Positions 27,716 to 37,068 of a DNA stretch of 61,597 nt are shown piece by piece. A model generated the notes under the pieces. It was not told the origin of the DNA. It did not search any database and saw only the letters and a list, made by a program, of their open reading frames with translations. Location: the NCBI GenBank assembly GCA_016187835.1, contig JACPIY010000058.1:1-61597 (forward strand), written 5' to 3'. The DNA is from Deltaproteobacteria bacterium (GTDB lineage: Bacteria; Desulfobacterota_D; UBA1144; Nemesobacterales; CSP1-2). The translations under genes and the position numbers were made by a program. Numbering within the stretch: position 1 is the first letter of the stretch; the number at the start of each line of letters is the position of its first letter.

Positions 27716-28204
27716 ATGGACGGTATTAAAAAGCTAATAATCTTTTTAATAATAATTATCTTTATATTGCCGGTTCTTAGCAGTAAGGCCCAAGAATCTG
27801 AGAAAACAGATATTGTTAATACACCAGTTTTATCTCAGGAAAAGCCTCTCTACCGTCCCCAAGGTAACCGCGATCCATTCAAGCCGTTTATCAAAATAGT
27901 TGAGCAAAAAGAAGCAAAATCTGAGGTAAGTACATTACTCCCGCCGATTAAGAGATATTCTCTTGACCAATACAGGTTGGTGGGGATTTTGTGGTCTGAG
28001 CAGCAACCTAAGGCCATGATTGTTGATCCAGAGAGGAACACCTATGTGCTTGGAATAGGGGATGAGATAGGGAATAGTCAGGGAAGGGTTATAGAGGTTA
28101 GGGACAACGGTATTCTTGTGGAAGAACGAAGACAACTGGAGGATGTCTTTGGTCAGAAAAAGATTGAGACTAGAAAGTCTATTTTAGCATTCAGAGAAGA
28201 GTAA
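27716..28204 (+). CDS. pilP: Type IV pilus assembly protein PilP
   Basis: A 162-residue exported protein. An N-terminal hydrophobic segment without a lipobox Cys is followed by RPQGNRDPFKPF, the family's RDPF motif, and a beta-domain (YRLVGILWSEQQPKAMIVD, GDEIGNSQGRVIEVRDNGI). It links the PilNO complex to the PilQ secretin. A GAAGGAGG site precedes the ATG. Confidence 0.9.
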   Translation: MDGIKKLIIFLIIIIFILPVLSSKAQESEKTDIVNTPVLSQEKPLYRPQGNRDPFKPFIKIVEQKEAKSEVSTLLPPIKRYSLDQYRLVGILWSEQQPKAMIVDPERNTYVLGIGDEIGNSQGRVIEVRDNGILVEERRQLEDVFGQKKIETRKSILAFREE

Positions 28205-28263
28205 CATTACAAAGTAATTATTCAAAGATTTATAAAAGATTTATAAAGGAGGAGGATGGTGGA

Positions 28264-30077
28264 ATGAAATTTCTACTGAAAGGAATTTTTATTAGTGTTT
28301 ATCTAATTGGGCTTCCCCTGATTTCTAATTCCCAAACACAGATTCAATCTCAACAATCTGTTCAATCTTCTTCCAAACAAAATGATAATATCGGTTTAAA
28401 CAAAGTTGAAGATATTAGTTTTGAGGTTCTAGATGGCGCCGGAGTTGTGACTATAAAAACCTCCTCTCCTGCGAAATATGAGCAACTTTCAAAAGAGGAA
28501 GCAAAGGTTAGCATAAAGCTTGAAGACGTGTATCTTCCCCCAGAGCTGCAGGTTTCGCGGGACGTGAAGGATTTTGATAGTCCGGTTAATTTCGTATCTT
28601 CTTTCAGCGACCCAGTCGAGGAAAGTGACGTAATTGTAGCGGTAGAGCTCAAGGAGGACGTGTCATCTCAGGTTCAGCAAATTGGGAATTTAATCAAGAT
28701 TAAGCTTGGAAAAACAAAAGTAGAGAAACTGACTGAGGAGAAGGAAACCGAGTTCGTTCTAGAAGAGGAAAAAGGGCCTCTCTGGGCTTTTGATTTTCGC
28801 ACTGCGACAACGCCGGGGGCAAAAAAGGCTTATCGTGGTCAGCTCGTCTCTTTCGATTTTAAAGATGCCGATATAAGAGACGTGCTTAGAATCCTTGCCG
28901 ATATAAGCGGCTTTAATATTATTGTTTCAAGTGGTGTAAAAGGTACCGTTACCTTAAAGCTTTCGAATGTGCCCTGGGATCAGGCTCTTGACGTTGTGCT
29001 TGAGGATTCAGGGCTTGGAGGATTTGTGGAGGGAAATGTGATTAAGGTAGCTCCTCTTAAGGCTCTTCAACAAAGACAGATTGCAATTCGGGCCGCCGCT
29101 AAGTCAAAAGAACGGCTTGAACCGCTTACTACAAAACAGGTTTTCGTAAACTATGCCTCTGCGGAGGAATTAACCCCTCTTGCGGAACCACTACTTAGTG
29201 ACAGGGGGGATATCAAGGTTGACACACGCACAAATAGTATACTGGTAACGGACACGGGAGCCAGGGTTGGGCAAATAGAGGAACTCGTAAAAAGCCTTGA
29301 TACAAGAACACCTCAAGTTCTAATAGAATCCCGGATAGTTCAGGCAACTCTTGATTTCACACGTGAGCTGGGAGTTCAGTGGGGATTTAACTATAGAGCC
29401 TCTGCTGCTACGGGCAATCCTACAGGAGCGATTTTCCCTTCCAATATTGGAGTAGGTGGTGTTGTGCCTGGAAATCCCGGTCCTTTTGGAAGTATAGGAG
29501 ATAATTTTCTAATAGACCTGCCTGCGGCTGTGGGTACAGGATCAGGTGGAGCTTTGGGAATAGTCCTTGGAAGTATTACCGGAGCTTACGATCTTGATAT
29601 AAGGCTCTCAGCGCTTGAGAATAGGGGTGACGGACGAATTCTATCCTCGCCCAAGGTTTTAACCCTGGATAACCAGGCTGCCCGAATTGAACAGGGCGTT
29701 TCAATTCCATTCCTCCAGCGGGAACCCAAACCCAATTTGTGGATGCAACACTGAGGCTCGAAGTCACTCCCCAGGTAACGAACGACGGCAGAGTTCTCAT
29801 GAATATAAAGGTTACGGACAACGCCCCCGATCCTTCGATTGTGGGAGCAAACGGTCAGCCTGCCATAAGAAGAAATGAAGCCGAGACTCAGGTTCTTGCA
29901 ATAGATGGTGAGACGATTGTAATTGGCGGTATTTTTACGAGAACGTCAACCGAAAACCTGGCCGGAATTCCCTGGTTTTCAAGAATCCCTCTTCTTGGAT
30001 TTCTCTTTAGAAACACCCAGACCATTGATCAGAGAAGGGAGCTTTTAGTTTTCATAACGCCAAGAATTATAAGGTAA
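28264..30077 (+). pseudogene. pilQ: Type IV pilus secretin PilQ, single frameshift
   Basis: About 604 residues in all. There is a signal peptide, an AMIN-like N-terminal domain, SFDFKDADIRDVLRILADIS (secretin/TonB short domain), N1-type domains (LLSDRGDIKVDTRTNSI) and the secretin core GDGRILSSPKVLTLDNQAAR. The frame breaks after FLQ at 29715-29722. One more base gives AGTQTQFVDATLRLEVTPQV in the second frame, which continues with the conserved IPLLGFLF and ELLVFITPRII and stops at 30077. So the outer-membrane channel lacks its C-terminal barrel part as sequenced. An otherwise intact operon suggests a base error is quite possible. Confidence 0.85.
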
Positions 30078-30093
30078 AAGGAGGAATAAAATA

Positions 30094-30663
30094 ATGAATA
30101 AACCCCTCTTGGGTTTTGCTTTATTTCCGACTATTATTGTTTTAACTCTTATCGTTGGGGTAATCGGACAAGGCTGTGCTGGAGATAATCCACCATTTGC
30201 TCCTTTTGGCTCAGAAATAACGATTTTAAATCCTATCGAAGGCATTATCATACCTCCACTCACTCTCGAACCTATAACAGTAGAGGCGCTTGTTACAGAT
30301 CCTGATGGACTACCACTAAATGATGTAAGAGTATTATTTTCTCTTTCATTTTCAGGGACTAATTCTCTTGTAGTGGATACGGATGGGGATGGTCTTGGAG
30401 ATGCCCGTGCTCTTCAACTTGTTGATCCGGACGCATGCGGAGGTGTTCGGTGTGAATTAGTACCTATAAGTCAGTGGTTTGGATTGGATGCATTTGTTGA
30501 TTCTCCTTTAGAAAAACTTACCGATGATCGCGGGGTTGCGGATGTAATAATACTGATAAGCGGTGATAATAGATGTATAGATGCTACTCTAACGGTATCA
30601 ACACAAAGCGGTGCCGTTGATACTAATGATTTTGAAGTCAATCAGGATGATGATTGTCCATAA
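30094..30663 (+). CDS. Hypothetical lipoprotein in the pil operon (1)
   Basis: A 189-residue protein with a hydrophobic signal ending VIGQGC (lipobox). The mature part looks like an immunoglobulin-like beta domain: TVEALVTDPDGLPLNDVRV, VDTDGDGLGDARAL and TDDRGVADVIILISGDNRC. The 'DPDGLPLNDVRV...DDRGVA' layout is that of Big/invasin-type domains. It begins 16 bp after pilQ with its own ribosome site (AAAGGAGGA). A pilus-linked or surface role is inferred from position. Confidence 0.7.
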   Translation: MNKPLLGFALFPTIIVLTLIVGVIGQGCAGDNPPFAPFGSEITILNPIEGIIIPPLTLEPITVEALVTDPDGLPLNDVRVLFSLSFSGTNSLVVDTDGDGLGDARALQLVDPDACGGVRCELVPISQWFGLDAFVDSPLEKLTDDRGVADVIILISGDNRCIDATLTVSTQSGAVDTNDFEVNQDDDCP

Positions 30664-30690
30664 CAAATCCTTTTTAGGAGGTTATAACTC

Positions 30691-31548
30691 TTGAAAGAAT
30701 TGATTAAAACCTTGTTTAATAATGCAAGCAGCTATAATAAAAGGCGATTTTTCACCCATCTAATTGCAATGTCTTTAATCCTGGTTTTTGTGGGGGCTTC
30801 TTGCACCAATAGCTTAGATGGCCGTAATTCAGACGACCCTATTGCTAGTATAATTGGTATTTTTGCCGACATTGTTTTTGGAAATGGAAGCGATGTTGGT
30901 GTAATACAAGTTTCTACAGAGGCTCTCCCCCCTGGATCCACTATTGAATTTAATGGAAACCCAATTTGTTTATTCAACGAAGATATAGTCCTCGATAATA
31001 ACGGTGAGGCGTTTGCAAATTTCCTCGGGCCGATATTTATCTTAGATGGGGCAACTCTCAGAGCGGCCCTTGAATCCGAAGATGGACTTCTTTCCGTAGC
31101 AATAGCTGAACCTATTGCGGTTGAGATAACTACATCAGAGGGGTTGGTACAGAAGAAAACCGGCAGTGCAACGGTCAGGCCTACTGGTATAATACCACCG
31201 GAGGAAGTAGAGGACGTTACTTTTGATCCCATGGCACCTCCTGTTCCCGTCGCCTTTACGTTTCAAGCCGTAGGTGTCGCTGCAGGCATGGATGTTGAGG
31301 TTGAGGTTTTAAACGGATTGGGAACCGTTGAGACTACACCTGTACTGGGGAATGGTACATTTGTTGTTAACTTCACTCCGAGCGGCGCAGGTGACGCAAT
31401 TTTGTGCGTTAGTATTATACTTGCCAATCCATCAGATACCAACTCTCAATGTCCGAATGTTCCCGAAGAGGCTAGAACGGCGGAAGAGTGTATTTTAATT
31501 CCTATTACTGAACCGGCACCGACGCCTTCTCCAACACCTGGACCCTAA
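30691..31548 (+). CDS. Hypothetical lipoprotein in the pil operon (2)
   Basis: A 285-residue protein. It starts with TTG, eight bases after AGGAGGT, then a signal and lipobox VFVGASC. The mature part resembles a filamin/Ig-like fold (VIQVSTEALPPGSTIEFNG, FTPSGAGDAILCVSI) and ends in a Pro-rich tail of TP repeats. It follows the previous lipoprotein by 27 bp and a strong terminator lies 23 bp beyond the stop. Function unknown. Confidence 0.7.
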   Translation: MKELIKTLFNNASSYNKRRFFTHLIAMSLILVFVGASCTNSLDGRNSDDPIASIIGIFADIVFGNGSDVGVIQVSTEALPPGSTIEFNGNPICLFNEDIVLDNNGEAFANFLGPIFILDGATLRAALESEDGLLSVAIAEPIAVEITTSEGLVQKKTGSATVRPTGIIPPEEVEDVTFDPMAPPVPVAFTFQAVGVAAGMDVEVEVLNGLGTVETTPVLGNGTFVVNFTPSGAGDAILCVSIILANPSDTNSQCPNVPEEARTAEECILIPITEPAPTPSPTPGP

Positions 31549-31571
31549 CGTTTTCTTCTTTTAGCTCGCTC

Positions 31572-31612
31572 AAAATAAGAAGTGCAGAGCTTGTCTCTGC
31601 ACTTCTTATTTT
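31572..31612 (+). terminator. Strong terminator of the pil operon
   Basis: An 18-bp perfect stem, AAAATAAGAAGTGCAGAG and its complement, with a 5-base loop; the right arm ends in TTTT. It can act in both directions. Confidence 0.9.
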
Positions 31613-31733
31613 ATGGTGTTTTGACTTCTGATTATATCAATTCTGAGAGACATTAGTATATTATCATTTCAAGCAGGAGTGTATTATGTATTTATAATGG
31701 TTTTTAGTTATGAAATTGATAATTAGTAAACTG

Positions 31734-31826
31734 TGGAAGAGACACATTGCAATGGGTCTCTTCCATATGAGGCAGTTTGTGATGTGTGCTATTATAGTAG
31801 GGAACGCATATATGCGTTCCCTACTA
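31734..31826. repeat. Two long palindromes 29 bp apart
   Basis: 31734-31765 is a 32-bp palindrome (arm TGGAAGAGACACATTG, one mismatch). 31795-31826 is a perfect 32-bp palindrome (arm TAGTAGGGAACGCATA), whose core is copy 2 of the GTAGGGAACGCATA element. They show GTAGAG-like and GTAGGG rims side by side. Confidence 0.9.
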
Positions 31827-32006
31827 CAGCCCTATGGTGTTTATTACTTGGTTAAATTTTCAAAGATCACCAATCCCCCTACAAATTTGCTTGACTTAAC
31901 TCCCAACTTTTTGTTTAATATTTAATGTATCTTCTAAGGAAAAGTTAAATTAGTGGAATAACTTTATCATTTATATAAAATAAAAAGGTTTAGAAAGGAG
32001 AATACC

Positions 32007-33440
32007 ATGGCTAAAGAATATGGGTTTCTGGTTAACGGTAAATGGTTGCAGGGTGCGAAAAAGAGAGAGATAAAAAGTCCTTATAATGATGAAGTCGTTG
32101 GCGTAATAAATATCCCTGCCTTGAAAGAAGCGAAAGAGGCAATAGATAGTGCTGAGAAGGCATTTGAGAAATTCAAAGAAAGCCCGAGCTACGAAAGAAG
32201 GGATGTGCTGAGGCGAATCGCTGAAGGGATTGAGAAAAGAAAAGAAGAATTTGCAAAGGTACTTGTTGAAGAGGGTGGAAAGCCCTTAAAAACTGCAAGA
32301 GTGGAGGTTGGTCGTGCCATTACAACCTTCACAGTCGGAGCGGAAGAGGCGAGCAGGTTTGCCGGGGGAGAGGTTATTCCCATTGATGTTATTCCCGGAA
32401 GTGAAGAGAGATTCGGCATGGTGAGACGCTTTCCGCTTGGGATCGTCATGGGAATCTCTCCTTTTAACTTCCCGCTTAACCTTGTTGCCCATAAGGTTGC
32501 TCCCGCAATTGCATCCGGAAACGTAATGATTCTCAAACCCGCATCACAAACCCCTCTTTCTGCTCTTACATTGGGGGAAGTTGTTACGGAAGCGGGACTG
32601 CTTTCCGGCGGTCTCAATATCATCCCTCTTCCCGGCTCTCAAATAGAACCAGTAATTGAAGATGAGAGGATAAGAAAGATTTCGTTTACGGGTAGCGATG
32701 AAATAGGATGGGGGCTTATGAGTAAGTTTGCAAAAAAGAAGGTTACACTTGAACTTGGAGGAAATGCAGCAACGATTATTGATGAAGACCCTCCAGATAT
32801 AGACTTTGCCGCTAGCCGAAACGCCTGGGGAGCTTTTTATCAGGCGGGGCAGAGCTGTATTTCCGTTCAGAGGATGTACGTGCATGAAAAGATATTCGAT
32901 AAATTCCTCGACAAGTTTATTTCGGCGACAAAGGCTCTTAAGGTTGGAGATCCGATGCTTGAAGATACGGATGTTGGACCGGTTATTGATACTGATTCGG
33001 CTGACAGAATAATGAAATGGATTGACGAGGCTCTGGATAGCGGAGCAAAACTTCTTACCGGTGGAAATAGAGACGGCCGTTTGATTGAGCCTACGGTTTT
33101 AACGAATGTTCCGTCAACTTGTAATGTAAGCTGTGATGAGGTTTTTGGACCTGTCGTGCATATAGAGAGATATAAAAACTTTGATGAGGTTCTCAAATGG
33201 GTGAACGATAGTAGGTATGGACTTCAGGCTGGGGTCTTTACAAAGGATATGAAAAAGGCGTTTAAGGCTTATAATGCTCTAAACGTAGGCGGAGTAATTA
33301 TAAATGACTATCCAAGCTTTAGGGTGGAGAATATGCCCTATGGCGGTGTCAAGGATTCTGGTGTAGGAAGGGAGGGACTAAAGTATGCGATAGAGGAGAT
33401 GACAGAACTAAAACTTATGGTTGTTAATTTGAAAAATTAG
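32007..33440 (+). CDS. Aldehyde dehydrogenase (NAD(P)+-dependent)
   Basis: A 477-residue ALDH that oxidises an aldehyde to its acid. Motifs are MGISPFNFPLNLVAHKVAPA, the NAD-binding FTGSDEIG, the catalytic Glu in LELGGN, the catalytic Cys in GQSCISVQR (about residue 284) and GPVVHIERY. The set resembles the lactaldehyde/non-phosphorylating glyceraldehyde-3-phosphate dehydrogenase branch; the substrate is uncertain. It has an AAAGGAG ribosome site. It precedes the acyl-CoA mutase genes by about 250 bp on the same strand and may feed branched-chain acid metabolism. Confidence 0.88.
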   Translation: MAKEYGFLVNGKWLQGAKKREIKSPYNDEVVGVINIPALKEAKEAIDSAEKAFEKFKESPSYERRDVLRRIAEGIEKRKEEFAKVLVEEGGKPLKTARVEVGRAITTFTVGAEEASRFAGGEVIPIDVIPGSEERFGMVRRFPLGIVMGISPFNFPLNLVAHKVAPAIASGNVMILKPASQTPLSALTLGEVVTEAGLLSGGLNIIPLPGSQIEPVIEDERIRKISFTGSDEIGWGLMSKFAKKKVTLELGGNAATIIDEDPPDIDFAASRNAWGAFYQAGQSCISVQRMYVHEKIFDKFLDKFISATKALKVGDPMLEDTDVGPVIDTDSADRIMKWIDEALDSGAKLLTGGNRDGRLIEPTVLTNVPSTCNVSCDEVFGPVVHIERYKNFDEVLKWVNDSRYGLQAGVFTKDMKKAFKAYNALNVGGVIINDYPSFRVENMPYGGVKDSGVGREGLKYAIEEMTELKLMVVNLKN

Positions 33441-33527
33441 CAGTAGGGATTGTTCGCAAAAACGGATGTAGTTTGGAAAATCGTTATTGGGATCAAGTTT
33501 TAAAGTGATTTTCATATATGCTTTACT

Positions 33528-33557
33528 GTGGGGGGGGCACGTTGTAACGTGCACCCA
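33528..33557. repeat. Palindrome GTGGGGGGGGCACGTT/AACGTGCACCCAC
   Basis: Imperfect palindrome between the aldehyde dehydrogenase and mutase genes; the rim is a variant of the GTAGGG type. Confidence 0.6.
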
Positions 33558-33638
33558 CGTTGCTGGAGGTAATAGTGATAACAACCCTCGCGGTTGCTCA
33601 AAAGGGAGAGCGGATAGGATAAGTTGTCGAAAATTACT

Positions 33639-33665
33639 GTAGAGACAAGCTACAGTGCGTCTCTA
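33639..33665. repeat. Palindrome GTAGAGAC...GTCTCTA
   Basis: GTAGAGAC and GTCTCTA rims with a 12-base centre, 28 bp before the mutase start. It may influence expression of the mutase. Confidence 0.65.
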
Positions 33666-33692
33666 TTTGAGTTAGGTATTAAAGGAGGTTGA

Positions 33693-35159
33693 ATGTCATT
33701 CGATAAAGAAGAACTGGAAAAAATCAAGGAAGAGATCTGGGAGCAAGAATATAAAAAGCTGCCAAAAAGAGAAGCAAATTTTACAACAATTTCAGGAATG
33801 GATGTCCCGCCTCTTGCTACGCCTGCAGAAGTAAATAGCTTTGACTGTATAAGTGATCTAGGGTTTCCCGGTTCATATCCATTTACTCGCGGAATTTATA
33901 GCACGATGTATCAGGGAAAGCTCTGGACTATGCGTCAGTTCGCAGGATTCGGCACTCCGGAGGATACAAATCGAAGGTTTAAGTTCTTGCTTGAGCAAGG
34001 ACAGACCGGTCTTAGCACCGCATTTGATATGCCTACACTCATGGGGTATGACTGCGATCATCCGAGAGCAATGGGTGAGGTCGGAAAAGAGGGAGTGGCG
34101 GTTTCTTCCCTTGCCGATATGGAAATGCTTTTTGATGGTATAAGGCTTGATGAAGTGACGACCTCAATGACCATAAATTGTACCGCAAGCATAATACTTG
34201 CCATGTATTTAGTTGTTGCGGAAAAGCAGGGCGTGAGCTGGGACAGACTCGATGGTACTATTCAGGCGGATATGCTAAAGGAATTTATAGCACAGAGAGA
34301 ATGGATTTGCCCTCCGGGACCTTCTGTAAAGCTCGTAGTTGATTTAATTGAGTTTTGTTCAAAACTCGTCCCCAAATGGCATCCGGTTTCAATCTCCGGT
34401 TACCACATTCGTGAAGCTGGCTCCACTGCCGTTCAAGAACTCGCTTTTACCCTTGCCGATGGGATAGGGTATGTTGAGGAGTGTATAGAGCGCAGCCTTC
34501 ATGTTGACGATTTTGCTCCTCAACTTTCTTTCTTTTTTAACGTGCATAATGATTTTCTTGAAGAGGTTGCGAAGTTCCGTGCTGCAAGAAGGATGTGGGC
34601 AAAGATTATGAGAGAGCGATTTGGAGCGAAGAATCCAAAATCTTGGCTTTTAAGAACCCATGCTCAGACAGCGGGATGTAGTCTTACAGCTCAACAGCCT
34701 TTGAATAATATAGTAAGGGTTGCAATTCAGGCTTTGGCTGCGGTGCTTGGCGGTACCCAGTCTCTTCATACAAATTCTATGGATGAGACGCTTGCTCTTC
34801 CTACTGAAGAGGCCGTAACGGTTTCTCTTAGAACTCAGCAAATTATTGCGGAAGAAAGCGGGGTTGCAAATTCCATTGATCCGCTTGGCGGAAGCTATGT
34901 TATAGAGGTTCTCACAAACAGGATTGAAAAAGAGGCTTTTGATTATATAAAAAGGATAGATGACCTAGGAGGCATTATTAAGGCGATTAATATTGGATTT
35001 CCACAGAAAGAAATTGCCGACGCTGCTTATCGGTACCAGCTTGAGCTAGACAGGGGAGAAAGAGTGATTGTGGGTGTAAACAAGTATATTGCTGATGAAG
35101 AGATTCCGATTCAAACTCTAAAGATTGATGAGAAAGTAGATGCTGGTCAAGATTCGTAA
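33693..35159 (+). CDS. B12-dependent acyl-CoA mutase large subunit (isobutyryl-CoA-mutase-like)
   Basis: A 488-residue TIM-barrel subunit of an adenosylcobalamin acyl-CoA mutase: [74 protein letters not shown]. Methylmalonyl-CoA mutases carry a Tyr and an Arg that bind the carboxylate, at positions 89 and 207. Here the equivalents are Phe83 and Gln201, at the same 118-residue spacing. Isobutyryl-CoA mutase also has Phe and Gln. It is therefore unlikely to act on methylmalonyl-CoA. The protein ends at [10 protein letters not shown], short of the usual 540-560 residues, so the C-terminal tail is missing. The cobalamin-binding subunit follows. AAAGGAGG precedes the start. Confidence 0.88.
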   Translation: MSFDKEELEKIKEEIWEQEYKKLPKREANFTTISGMDVPPLATPAEVNSFDCISDLGFPGSYPFTRGIYSTMYQGKLWTMRQFAGFGTPEDTNRRFKFLLEQGQTGLSTAFDMPTLMGYDCDHPRAMGEVGKEGVAVSSLADMEMLFDGIRLDEVTTSMTINCTASIILAMYLVVAEKQGVSWDRLDGTIQADMLKEFIAQREWICPPGPSVKLVVDLIEFCSKLVPKWHPVSISGYHIREAGSTAVQELAFTLADGIGYVEECIERSLHVDDFAPQLSFFFNVHNDFLEEVAKFRAARRMWAKIMRERFGAKNPKSWLLRTHAQTAGCSLTAQQPLNNIVRVAIQALAAVLGGTQSLHTNSMDETLALPTEEAVTVSLRTQQIIAEESGVANSIDPLGGSYVIEVLTNRIEKEAFDYIKRIDDLGGIIKAINIGFPQKEIADAAYRYQLELDRGERVIVGVNKYIADEEIPIQTLKIDEKVDAGQDS

Positions 35160-35163
35160 GTAC

Positions 35164-35352
35164 TTAGCCACTAATAAACACGAATTTGCACGAATAGCCA
35201 AGCACCAATGACCAAACTCCAAATCACAAACAAATTCAAATTTTCAAATACCAAACATTTAGAATTTAGAAATTGAATATTGTTTGCAATTTGTGATTAA
35301 GAATTTGGGATTTCTATTTGATTCATGCTCATCCGTGTCAATTCGTGGCTAA
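35164..35352. repeat. 189-bp imperfect palindrome between the mutase subunits
   Basis: Left end TTAGCCACTAATAAACACGAATTTG pairs loosely with GTGTCAATTCGTGGCTAA on the right, written here by ends only. Inner arms CAAATCACAAAC and CAATTTGTGATT also pair. This TTAGCCAC...GTGGCTAA type is a known dispersed long-inverted-repeat style. It begins four bases after the large subunit stop. Confidence 0.75.
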
Positions 35353-35384
35353 ATATCTACAAGACTTTATTCAAGGAAGCTACT

Positions 35385-35795
35385 ATGGGAGATGAGATAA
35401 GAGTAAGAATTCTAATTGGTAAAGCAGGGCTAGACGGACACGACAGAGGTGCAAAAATCGTTGCCAGGGCATTAAGGGATGCCGGATTTGAAGTCATATA
35501 CACCGGGCTTCATCATACGCCCGGGATGATAGTTGAAACTGCTATTCAAGAGGATGTTGATGCTGTAGGGATCAGTATTCTTTCTGGTGCTCATAATCAT
35601 ATTTTCCCTGAAATAATCCGTTTGCTTAAAGAAAAAGGGGCCGATGACATTACAGTATTTGGTGGCGGTATAATTCCCAAAGATGATATTTCCGGGCTTG
35701 TGGAGAAGGGGGTTAAGGCGATATTTGAACCCGGCACTCCTACGGGAGATATAATAAAATGGGTAAAAGAAAACGTGCAACTTAGAAATCCATAG
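35385..35795 (+). CDS. B12-binding small subunit of acyl-CoA mutase
   Basis: A cobalamin-binding domain of about 136 residues with [20 protein letters not shown] (DxHxxG, the base-off His ligand), [10 protein letters not shown] and [10 protein letters not shown]. It holds the adenosylcobalamin for the large subunit. The chosen start is the ATG with AAGGA upstream; the frame could extend 20 residues into the palindrome but that part is not conserved. It forms a two-subunit enzyme as in archaeal and many bacterial mutases. Confidence 0.9.
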   Translation: MGDEIRVRILIGKAGLDGHDRGAKIVARALRDAGFEVIYTGLHHTPGMIVETAIQEDVDAVGISILSGAHNHIFPEIIRLLKEKGADDITVFGGGIIPKDDISGLVEKGVKAIFEPGTPTGDIIKWVKENVQLRNP

Positions 35796-35830
35796 AGGTA
35801 GAGACACGCTGCAGGGTACCTCTACTACCT
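35796..35830. repeat. Palindrome AGGTAGAG...CTCTACTACCT
   Basis: GTAGAG-rim palindrome directly after the mutase small subunit. Confidence 0.55.
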
Positions 35831-35841
35831 ACAATCTCGAC

Positions 35842-36480
35842 ATGAAGTGTATCCTCTGTGAGCAAAGAAAAGCAAAAAGATACTGTCCGGCAAAGAGAAT
35901 ATCTATTTGTCCTGTGTGCTGCGGTGAGAAGCGGGGAGTCGAGATAGATTGTCCCTTGGATTGTCCTTACTATGTCGAGGGACAGAAGTACCAGCAAGAA
36001 AAAATCACAAAACAAAGATTAAAGAAAGAAGGCGTCCAGCCTTACATCAGACGCGCCGAACTCTACAATAAGATCCCGGAAATATTTGCCAAGATAGAGC
36101 TTGTACTTACCGGTTTATTCCGTATAGACGGTAAACTCAGGAATGAAGAGGTCGCCGAGGCACTTGAGCTTGTTATTAAAACCCTTGAAACAGAGAAGAA
36201 AGGAATACTATATGAGTACAGGTCTGAAAGCAGAATTGTCAATGAACTTGCGGGACGTGTGCTTAACCTCTTGAGAGAATACACAGACAGAACCCAAATT
36301 GGTCAAGACAGGATTAGCCTTGATTTTGCAAAAGATGTAGTCGAGGAGTTTCTAAAAGAAATTAAATTTTACATGGAGATGGATTCCAATCCTCAAAGCT
36401 ATTTGATTCATATCTCCCGTTATCATCCTGAGAAGTCCGGTGCAACACAAAGTGGCGGGAGCCTGATTATCTCACCTTGA
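35842..36480 (+). CDS. Hypothetical protein with N-terminal Cys-rich zinc site
   Basis: A 212-residue protein. Residues 1-45 hold KCILCEQR, RYCPAKRISICPVCCGEKRG and DCPLDCPYYV, ten Cys in all, a likely zinc-binding module. The rest is helical and charged (FAKIELVLTGLFRIDGKLRN, DFAKDVVEEFLKEIKFYME). I do not recognise a function. It follows the mutase genes closely and might belong to the same unit. Confidence 0.6.
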   Translation: MKCILCEQRKAKRYCPAKRISICPVCCGEKRGVEIDCPLDCPYYVEGQKYQQEKITKQRLKKEGVQPYIRRAELYNKIPEIFAKIELVLTGLFRIDGKLRNEEVAEALELVIKTLETEKKGILYEYRSESRIVNELAGRVLNLLREYTDRTQIGQDRISLDFAKDVVEEFLKEIKFYMEMDSNPQSYLIHISRYHPEKSGATQSGGSLIISP

Positions 36481-36559
36481 AGGGTTATAACGTGAACTCT
36501 ATATAACTTTTCAATGGCAGTATGACCGTAAGTTTTTTCTTTGATTCCGATGATTATAA

Positions 36560-36739
36560 CTAAGCTTTATCCCCGCCCGATGCGGCAAGACCTATTATTG
36601 CAGCAATTACTGCAACTATACCTGCAACTTTAAAATAGAACTTCCAATCCAAGGATAAGCCGATGGCAAATAAATAAGCGAGGATTGCAAAAAGAACGAG
36701 ACAAACTATTAGACTTCCAACTACATTTGTTTTCAGCAT
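36560..36739 (-). CDS. Small membrane protein (about 59 aa)
   Basis: Two predicted membrane spans (VVGSLIVCLVLFAILAYLFA and VAGIVAVIAAIIGLAASG) joined by a short polar turn. A GGAGG lies eight bases before the chosen ATG. Family not recognised. Confidence 0.6.
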   Translation of the reverse strand: MLKTNVVGSLIVCLVLFAILAYLFAIGLSLDWKFYFKVAGIVAVIAAIIGLAASGGDKA

Positions 36740-37068
36740 AATTTGAGCCTCCAAACTATATTATCTGGTAGCAATGTGAACTGGGGAAATTTTATCCGAA
36801 TATGAAATGACATACAAGTTTAGATCGATAACGCACATATATATATATTTGATTTTTTATGTTTGTAATTGTGTGGGGTTTAATTGAACGCCCCTGCTGC
36901 TTGAATATTAAATGGGCCTAGTTTATGCTGGACTTGCGCCGTGAAATTAAGCATGTAAGCTTAAGGTAGTTTCTAAGCATATATGTAATCACGTAATAAA
37001 CATTGACTGACGCACATGAATTTAAGATCGTAGGGGCGTTTAATTGAAAGTCCCTACTCAATCCAAGC
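36740..37068. other. Gene-free stretch with two GGGG..CCCC repeats
   Basis: No gene seen. Related palindromes with a TTTAATTGAA core occur at about 36871-36897 and 37031-37056. A short AT-repeat lies near 36836-36846. Confidence 0.5.

Noticed and set aside
29700-29760. Programmed -1 frameshift in pilQ
   Set aside because: No classic heptanucleotide slippery site with a downstream stem is visible, and four other genes show similar single-base losses.
31734-31826. CRISPR array reading of the paired palindromes
   Set aside because: Only two units, not identical, no regularly spaced spacers and no cas genes.
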